This document shows positions 58,280-64,000 of a stretch of DNA of 64,000 nt, in pieces; position 1 is the first letter of the stretch, and each line of letters begins with the position of its first letter. The stretch comes from a virus: positions 1-64,000 of the IMG/VR virus record IMGVR_UViG_3300022074_000025; one strand, given 5' to 3'. A model generated the notes under the pieces. That model was not told the DNA's origin. It saw only the letters and a program-made list of their open reading frames with translations, and did no database searches. Both the position numbers and the translations under genes were made by a program.

Positions 58280-59164
58280 ATGGAGTATAGTGCAAAGCGT
58301 GGCGTTTGCATGTTTGCCTATAATAATGAACAACTTGATTATGGATATTTTAGTTTACTAGCGGCAAAACAAGCAAAGAAACATTTAGACGTACCAGTAT
58401 GTCTAATAACAGATGAAGGAACATGGGCTTACCTAACACAAAGCCATGGACAAGATCTTGTTGACAAATACATAGATGAAGTTGTAATTACACAAGAAGA
58501 ACAAGTTAATAATAAACGTAAACATTACGACAGTCCGTATGCAACCTTTGTTGCACAGTTCACAAACAATAACAAACATAAGATTTACGAGTATAGTCCC
58601 TATCATCAAACATTGTTAATTGATATTGACTATATGATTCGTACTGACTTTTTATCAAAGTTCTGGGAACACCCAGGACTCAATATGTTTAACACTTCAC
58701 AAGACTTAAGAAATGGTAACATGCACCATCGTGAAAGGTTACTATATGATGCAGGTATCCCCATGTGGTGGAGTACTGTAATTATGTTTGATAGAAGTGA
58801 ACTTACACAATTATTTTTTGATACATGGTCACATATAGCAGAGAACTATAGTTTTTATCAATACATTTATAATTTTCCAGGAACTTTATTTAGAACAGAC
58901 TATTGCGTTAGTATAGCAGTTCATATTCTAAATGGAATGGTTGAAGGAGATACAATTGGTAACTTTGGTGGGATACCTATTGTGAATATGTTACAACAGG
59001 ATGATTTAGTTGAAGTTAGAGAAACTGAATGGATCTTTCTTGTAAACAACAGGAGAGAAGAATGGAAAAATATTTTAAGCAATGTAAAAGATATTGATAT
59101 ACACTGTATGAATAAACGAGCGTTAAGTAGAAATGCTGGTGATATTTTAAAGGAGCATTCTTAA
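58280..59164 (+). CDS. Glycosyltransferase-like protein (GT-A/GT8-like)
   Basis: 294 residues. The N-terminal domain has the look of a GT-A fold: GVCMFAYNNEQLDYGYFSLL, AKKHLDVPVCLITDEG and YHQTLLIDIDYMIRTDF near residue 112, whose Asp-Ile-Asp could be the DxD metal/nucleotide-sugar motif. MWWSTVIMFDRSELTQLFFD is a second pattern seen in such enzymes. Donor and acceptor are unknown; the host surface, a virion protein or modified DNA are all possible. Forms a run with two further GT-A-like genes (59164 and 60924). Its stop overlaps the next ATG. Confidence 0.6.
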   Translation: MEYSAKRGVCMFAYNNEQLDYGYFSLLAAKQAKKHLDVPVCLITDEGTWAYLTQSHGQDLVDKYIDEVVITQEEQVNNKRKHYDSPYATFVAQFTNNNKHKIYEYSPYHQTLLIDIDYMIRTDFLSKFWEHPGLNMFNTSQDLRNGNMHHRERLLYDAGIPMWWSTVIMFDRSELTQLFFDTWSHIAENYSFYQYIYNFPGTLFRTDYCVSIAVHILNGMVEGDTIGNFGGIPIVNMLQQDDLVEVRETEWIFLVNNRREEWKNILSNVKDIDIHCMNKRALSRNAGDILKEHS

Positions 59165-60012
59165 TGAGCCAGGGTTATTTAATCCAAGCACAAACAGAAG
59201 ATGAACGCAAACAAGCCGTTGCATTAGGATTCAGTATTAAGACTAATAACCCTGAAGCAAGTGTGTCACTTGTTTGTGGTAACTTAGATGATATTGAAAC
59301 TTGGCATGAAGAGCCATTTGATAATATTGTTGAGTATCCTTTTGCTAATAAAATTAACCCAAGAATAAATGATTGGCAGTCTTGGTGGGTAACACCATAT
59401 GAAGAAACTATTGTAATGGATTGTGCATCTATTGTGAATAGTAATTTGGATACAGTATGGGATTATCTATCAGCTAATTATGAGATATGCTTTCCAGGCA
59501 TGATAAAAGATTTTAGACATTTACTTGTAGATTCAGATAGAAGACATGAATGGTTAGATGAATATAAACTTATGCCTGTATACAGTGCTTGGTTTTATTT
59601 TAAGAAAACAGATGCATCAATGGATTACTTTAAACTTGCTGATCCATATATGCAAAACTACCATGAACTGTTTAAGCACAAGTTTTTGCCACAGCACCTG
59701 CCAGATAATTATAGTTCAGATGTTATGCACGGAATTATTATTAATGATATGGCATTAGAGAATGTTACAGACGATATGCTATTTTATATTGATATGGACA
59801 TTGCTAACACATATTACAAACAAAGAGCAGAAAAATGGACAGACTATTTAAACGTTTGGGTAAGAGAAGGTGGCACAGTAAAAATACAAAACTATGCAAC
59901 CACTGGTATACTTTACTATAAAGAGCCTGACTTTCTAACAGAAGATATATTTAATGGACAACGAGACAGTTACAGATTACAATCCAAGTTATTACGTCAA
60001 GTTCAACAGTAA
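59164..60012 (+). CDS. Glycosyltransferase-like protein, DxD weakened
   Basis: 282 residues. Its layout follows the upstream gene: ALGFSIKTNNPEASVSLVCG at the N-terminus, YEETIVMDCASIVNSNLD near residue 83 in place of LLIDIDYMIRTD, then YSAWFYFKKTDASMDYF. The equivalent of DxD reads D-C-A, so metal binding may be lost. The two genes look like diverged paralogues. Its last 59 bases overlap the start of the next gene in another frame. Function inferred from fold-like pattern only. Confidence 0.5.
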   Translation: MSQGYLIQAQTEDERKQAVALGFSIKTNNPEASVSLVCGNLDDIETWHEEPFDNIVEYPFANKINPRINDWQSWWVTPYEETIVMDCASIVNSNLDTVWDYLSANYEICFPGMIKDFRHLLVDSDRRHEWLDEYKLMPVYSAWFYFKKTDASMDYFKLADPYMQNYHELFKHKFLPQHLPDNYSSDVMHGIIINDMALENVTDDMLFYIDMDIANTYYKQRAEKWTDYLNVWVREGGTVKIQNYATTGILYYKEPDFLTEDIFNGQRDSYRLQSKLLRQVQQ

Positions 60013-60940
60013 TACAGGTAAAATATTACAGATGTCAATGACTCCTATTCCGGATGAGGAAGAGGAAGATATCATTGTGATAGAGACTTATAATAGTATG
60101 GCTCGTGAAGTACTTAGTGGTAAACGTAGCCGCCGCACAATCGGTCCAGTATTTGATATTGAAAACCGTACATGGGATATAGGTGCAAAGAGTAATGTAC
60201 TTATAATTAAAGAACTAAGCAGTCGTCTATTAGAAGTTACAAACGAAAAAGCAAATACAAACGTTGATATTGGAATACAATTATTTAAAGAAAACTTACA
60301 ACTAGAAATTGTAGCAAACTATCATGTTATTAAAAAGAATATGAACCTAGCTGATATTGCTGATATAAGTAAGTCATCTGATAATAGTTTACTTAACCTT
60401 TACTTTACAAAGAAAGGTGATCCAGATTATCTTATAGAAAGTGTACAGGTTGATCCTATGATACTGTTACACAATAAAAAACTAAAGTATAGTTTATCAA
60501 GTGATATTACAAAACATGCAGATTTAGATAACATAAGTATATTTACTAGACCGATTTTTCATAGCTATGGATTACAGGTACTTGACAGGCTTGTTGAGTC
60601 GGACTACTATATGAACAAACAACAAGTTTTACAGGTAGCAGGTACTTCTGATACCTGCCATGTTATGATAATGAATCATGGTGATACTGTAAAGATACAA
60701 AGTTTTGTAGTAGAAATGGATAACACCGCACCCCGTACTAAAAATGTAAGGTTTGTTGTGTGTGATGGAGAAATAGATGCTCCTGTTGGTTCGTTTCTTG
60801 TAAGCACACCTTCTTTGTATTCAGGTGAATCGTTTGAAGTAGATATAGATTTTAAATGGCCAAGACAGCCGCTTATTGTATACAGGTCAAAAGGACTTGT
60901 AGCAAATTATTTAGGAGACACATATGGCAGAACTAACTAG
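59954..60940 (+). CDS. Unknown protein, 328 residues
   Basis: Not recognised. The N-terminus NPSYYVKFNSNTGKILQMSM looks like a conserved opening beta hairpin, which supports the ATG at 59954 although it overlaps the previous gene by 59 bases and has only a weak ribosome site. The middle has an acidic stretch (PDEEEEDIIVIETY), and the C-terminal half is beta-rich (FVVEMDNTAPRTKNVRFVVC, SFEVDIDFKWPRQPLIVYRS). No membrane segment or catalytic motif. It lies among the glycosyltransferase-like genes and overlaps the next by 17 bases. Could be a virion protein or a partner of the transferases. Confidence 0.55.
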   Translation: MDNETVTDYNPSYYVKFNSNTGKILQMSMTPIPDEEEEDIIVIETYNSMAREVLSGKRSRRTIGPVFDIENRTWDIGAKSNVLIIKELSSRLLEVTNEKANTNVDIGIQLFKENLQLEIVANYHVIKKNMNLADIADISKSSDNSLLNLYFTKKGDPDYLIESVQVDPMILLHNKKLKYSLSSDITKHADLDNISIFTRPIFHSYGLQVLDRLVESDYYMNKQQVLQVAGTSDTCHVMIMNHGDTVKIQSFVVEMDNTAPRTKNVRFVVCDGEIDAPVGSFLVSTPSLYSGESFEVDIDFKWPRQPLIVYRSKGLVANYLGDTYGRTN

Positions 60941-61904
60941 CGTAAATGAATTTGATATAGTTTTTATATCGTTCGATGAGCCAAACGCAGACAATAACTA
61001 TGCAGACCTTGTAGACAAATGTCCATGGGCAAAGCGAAGTCATGGTGTATTTGGATCAGATGCCGCACATAAGGCGGCGGCACAGATTGCAGACACAGAT
61101 AGGTTTATAACTGTTGATGCAGATAATATTGTTGATCCAGAATTTTTTAACTGTGAACTAGACATGTCTAAGATTAGAGACATGGATGTGATTAGTTGGG
61201 CAGGAAAAAACGAAGTTAATGGACTTGTTTATGGCAACGGTGGAATTAAATGTTGGCCTAAGGATGTGGTAATGAGTATGCGTACACATGAAGCGGCACC
61301 TGAAAATGATAAGCGAGCCCAGGTAGACTTTTGTTGGAATATACATTACGTACAAATGAATAACATCTACTGCCAAGTAATGAACAATGGATCGCCACTG
61401 CAAGCGTGGCGTGCAGGATTTAGAGAAGGTGTTAAAATGGGATTAGCAGACGGTGATGTTATACCACCAGAGAAGTTACATCTAATACATGACAAAAACT
61501 TTAAACGATTACTTACTTGGATGAGTGTAGGAGAAGATGTTGTTAATGGACTATGGGCAGTGTACGGCGCTAGACTTGGTTGTCATATGACTAACGTAAC
61601 CAGAGAAGACTGGGATTGGAAAAATGTACGTGACTTCCGCTGGCTTACAAAGTTCTTTGAAGATGAATTGTTTCCACAGTTTGAAGGTGGTGATGAACTT
61701 TGTATTAACACAGGCATGCGTTGGGATAAAACGAAGCTGAAGGATAAGACTGTAGAATTGGGATATGATCTGCGTAAGCAACTACAACTTAAAATCGCAG
61801 ACATGGGAGTAGAAGGCAGTGCCTTCTTTAAAGAAGTATATATTAATCCAAGTAGACTTGGAGCACAAGTTCGTGAAGATCAAGTGGAGGACACATTAGA
61901 ATGA
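60924..61904 (+). CDS. Glycosyltransferase-like protein (GT2-like)
   Basis: 326 residues. NEFDIVFISFDEPNADNNYA is an opening strand-loop of GT-A enzymes, followed by RFITVDADNIVDPEFFNCEL near residue 62 with the DxD motif (Asp-Ala-Asp). WAGKNEVNGLVYGNGGIKCW and the later HLIHDKNFKRLLTW are further conserved-looking blocks, and GDELCINTGMRWDK is near the C-terminus. Probably transfers a sugar from a nucleotide donor; the acceptor is unknown. It overlaps the upstream gene by 17 bases and thyX by 4, so it is co-expressed with thyX. Confidence 0.65.
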   Translation: MAELTSVNEFDIVFISFDEPNADNNYADLVDKCPWAKRSHGVFGSDAAHKAAAQIADTDRFITVDADNIVDPEFFNCELDMSKIRDMDVISWAGKNEVNGLVYGNGGIKCWPKDVVMSMRTHEAAPENDKRAQVDFCWNIHYVQMNNIYCQVMNNGSPLQAWRAGFREGVKMGLADGDVIPPEKLHLIHDKNFKRLLTWMSVGEDVVNGLWAVYGARLGCHMTNVTREDWDWKNVRDFRWLTKFFEDELFPQFEGGDELCINTGMRWDKTKLKDKTVELGYDLRKQLQLKIADMGVEGSAFFKEVYINPSRLGAQVREDQVEDTLE

Positions 61905-62563
61905 TTAAATTAGTAAGTTACAGTAAACCTAGTGAACACTTTCAAGCAGAAGGCTTGGATAATGTACAGGACCTTATTGCATTTTGTGCAAGGGTAAGCA
62001 ACCCTAGCAATCAAATGAATAGTGAAACTAGCGAGAAACTTATTAAGTATCTAATTAAACATGCACACTGGTCGCCATTGGAAATGGTAAGTGCTTGTCT
62101 GGAGATCAACACAACTCGTGACATTGCACATCAAATTGTACGTCACCGTTCATTTGCTTTCCAAGAGTTTAGTCAACGTTATGCAGACCCAGCAGAATTT
62201 GGTAATCAGTTTGTAACACGTGAAGCACGACTACAGGATCTAAAGAACAGACAGAATAGCGTAGAGATTGATACTGAAAGTGATTTGCATTACGAATGGC
62301 AAATGAAACAGGAATCAGTAATTGAAAAAGCCAAAGAAGTATATGAATGGGCTATTGCAAATGGTATTGCAAAGGAACAGGCTCGTGTTGTTCTACCAGA
62401 AGGCAACACAAAAACAAGATTGTATATGAATGGAACTTTGCGTAGCTGGATTCACTATATCGAACTTCGTGGTGCTAATGGTACACAGAAGGAACATATG
62501 GATATCGCACATGCATGTAGTAAAGTTATTGCAGAGATATTTCCACTTGCAAATGATTTATGA
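61901..62563 (+). CDS. thyX: Flavin-dependent thymidylate synthase
   Basis: 220 residues of ThyX. The signature RHRSFAFQEFSQRY (residues 81-94) fits RHRxxSxxxxSxR closely, with Ala at the first Ser position and Ser91 retained. EQARVVLPEGNTKTRLYMNG with the following LRSWIHYIELR is the C-terminal substrate and FAD region. The enzyme makes dTMP from dUMP using methylene-tetrahydrofolate, FAD and NADPH, supplying thymidine for phage DNA. ATG overlaps the upstream stop (ATGA) and its own TGA overlaps the radical SAM start. Length is normal for the family. Confidence 0.95.
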   Translation: MIKLVSYSKPSEHFQAEGLDNVQDLIAFCARVSNPSNQMNSETSEKLIKYLIKHAHWSPLEMVSACLEINTTRDIAHQIVRHRSFAFQEFSQRYADPAEFGNQFVTREARLQDLKNRQNSVEIDTESDLHYEWQMKQESVIEKAKEVYEWAIANGIAKEQARVVLPEGNTKTRLYMNGTLRSWIHYIELRGANGTQKEHMDIAHACSKVIAEIFPLANDL

Positions 62564-64000
62564 CAAAAATAAACGACTTGCAGTGGGAAAAAACTTCCTG
62601 GGGCAATAGAAAACTTTCACCAAACAATATGAATCAAATGAAGGACCTTTTGGATAGCAAAGGTCCTGGATTCTGTCTGGCTAAGTGGACACAAGTTACA
62701 ATGCATTTGGGGACAGGACTTACACATAGTTGTCACCACCCTACTCCACATAGGATTCCATTAGAAGAATTAGAAAAGAATCCTGGTGCATTGCACAATA
62801 CCAAGCATAAAAAAGAACAACGTAGGCAAATGCTCTGTGGTGAAAGACCCAAAGAGTGTGATTACTGCTGGCGAGTTGAAGATGGTGACACTGGCAGTTT
62901 TAGTGATAGAATATATAAAAGCATTGATCCATATAGTTTTGATGACTATGATGAGATTGTAAAAGCAGATGGCAGTGAGAATATCTTTCCACGTTATGTG
63001 GAAGTAAGTTTTAGTAATGTGTGTAACTTTAAATGTGCATACTGTGGACCTAACTTCAGTAGTAAGTGGGTAGAAGAAATTAAGGAACATGGTCCTTATA
63101 AACTAGACGAGATGCTTTTTAATGGTGGTAGTGATGTTGTATCACAAGTTAAGAACAAAGAAGACAATCCATATACAGATGCATTTTGGAAATGGTTCCC
63201 CAAAGCCAAAGACAACATGCACACATTTAGAATTACAGGTGGTGAGCCGTTACTAAGCAAGCACACATTTAAAGTTATAGATCAGTTAATAGCAGAACCT
63301 AATCCTGAATTAGAGTTTGCAATTAACAGTAATGGTAATGTACCTGATAAGTTATGGAAAAAGTTTGTAGTAAAGATTAAAGAACTACAGGAAAAGAAAT
63401 GTGTTAAGAACTTTACGTTATTCACAAGTGCTGAAGCAACTGGTAAACAATGTGAGTTTATTAGAGATGGAATGAACTGGAACCAGTTTAAAAATAATAT
63501 TACATACTTCCTTGACAATACACCTGATACAAAAGTAACATTCATGAGTGCATTTAATTTATTAAGTGCTCCATCCTTTTTGGGATTCTTAAAATATGTG
63601 TTATCACTAAAACGTGAATACAATAGTTGCGACATGCAATATTGGGTAAAGGACGATACAGTAGTTGACTTAGGCAAGTTCTCATCTATTACAAATCCAC
63701 AAACAACCAGACCCACAAAGAAAAGTTTTAAAAGAGTATACATTGATATACCCTATGTACGTTCGCCAGAGTTTTTAGATGCACGTAACCTAACAAAACA
63801 AGTAGTTGAAGATTACCTAGTACCCTGCTTGGACTTCATGGTTAGTAATTGTGTATACCCAGGTTGGAATGAGAACCTAGCGTTTGAGCCTGGTGAAATT
63901 GATAAACTTAAACGCATTGTACTTGATCTGGTTATTCATGTACGTTATGATGATAGTCTTACAGTAAAACAGAATAGAAAACGTTTTTATCAGTTTGTAA
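62560..64000 (+). CDS. Radical SAM protein (twitch-type), 3' end beyond window
   Basis: An ATG at 62560, overlapping the thyX TGA (ATGA), opens a frame of 480 codons with no stop before the window end. CNFKCAYC near residue 154 is the CxxxCxxC motif binding the radical SAM [4Fe-4S] cluster; RITGGEPLL near 225 is the GGE motif. N-terminal Cys residues (SCHHP near 57, LCGERPKECDYCW near 97-109) may bind an auxiliary cluster, as in twitch/SPASM-type enzymes. Such proteins often modify peptides or small molecules. The substrate here is unknown. Neighbouring glycosyltransferase-like genes suggest a modification pathway, which is inference. Confidence 0.8.
   Translation, partial: MTKINDLQWEKTSWGNRKLSPNNMNQMKDLLDSKGPGFCLAKWTQVTMHLGTGLTHSCHHPTPHRIPLEELEKNPGALHNTKHKKEQRRQMLCGERPKECDYCWRVEDGDTGSFSDRIYKSIDPYSFDDYDEIVKADGSENIFPRYVEVSFSNVCNFKCAYCGPNFSSKWVEEIKEHGPYKLDEMLFNGGSDVVSQVKNKEDNPYTDAFWKWFPKAKDNMHTFRITGGEPLLSKHTFKVIDQLIAEPNPELEFAINSNGNVPDKLWKKFVVKIKELQEKKCVKNFTLFTSAEATGKQCEFIRDGMNWNQFKNNITYFLDNTPDTKVTFMSAFNLLSAPSFLGFLKYVLSLKREYNSCDMQYWVKDDTVVDLGKFSSITNPQTTRPTKKSFKRVYIDIPYVRSPEFLDARNLTKQVVEDYLVPCLDFMVSNCVYPGWNENLAFEPGEIDKLKRIVLDLVIHVRYDDSLTVKQNRKRFYQFV

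Overview
The window is part of the genome of an AT-rich, T4-superfamily myovirus (a contractile-tailed phage). The evidence is a set of recognisable T4-type genes in T4-like blocks: portal-protease-scaffold-major capsid (gp20, gp21, gp22, gp23), the recombination nuclease gp46/gp47, the late sigma factor gp55, and a baseplate block (gp26, gp48-like, gp53, gp5-like, gp25, gp6 and a giant protein in the gp7 position). The fibre modules, the short major capsid protein, ThyX and the twitch-type radical SAM protein resemble marine relatives (cyanophages and SAR11-type pelagiphages). No photosynthesis genes are seen, so the host cannot be fixed from this window. I recognise no tRNA, CRISPR array, insertion sequence or integrase.

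Layout. Bases 1-26408 are transcribed leftward. Reading in the direction of transcription, they hold two related tape-measure-like proteins (one with an M15-like peptidase domain), the gp20-gp21-gp22-gp23 head block with two small or acidic prohead genes, and then a 15 kb fibre/adhesin block of seven genes, the last cut by the window edge. Bases 26485-27569 run rightward and encode gp26 plus a -1-frame extension. Bases 27547-32727 run leftward and hold a 150-residue unknown, a 466-base gap rich in RNA secondary structure, a GIY-YIG protein, a small unknown, gp46, gp47 and gp55. Bases 32822-64000 run rightward: a nucleotidyltransferase, the baseplate operon (interrupted by a lysozyme-like, a methyltransferase and an HNH gene), a 3,646-residue baseplate protein, three further virion proteins, and an accessory cassette of three glycosyltransferase-like proteins, ThyX and a radical SAM protein cut by the right edge.

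Regulation can be read directly. A near-consensus sigma70 promoter drives gp55-gp47-gp46. The product gp55 should then recognise the late boxes of form NATAAATA that stand before the tape-measure, gp20, fibre, gp26, baseplate and other late genes. One promoter (57880-57908) is a perfect TTGACA-N17-TATAAT element with a late box inside its spacer. Intrinsic terminators end the capsid and fibre units on the minus strand and the HNH gene on the plus strand.

Most interesting observations: (1) a canonical double slippery site, GGGTTTTTTC, in the right phase at the end of gp26, predicting a -1 frameshift fusion like the G/GT tail chaperones of other phages; (2) a structured, GC-richer 346-base non-coding stretch next to a GIY-YIG gene, with a wobble pair favouring minus-strand RNA; (3) face-to-face late promoters at 26429-26469; (4) a late promoter only 5 bases from the gp25 start; (5) a giant baseplate protein with carbohydrate-binding-like modules; (6) a perfect 20-base inverted repeat at the very left edge that could be real or an assembly fold-back.
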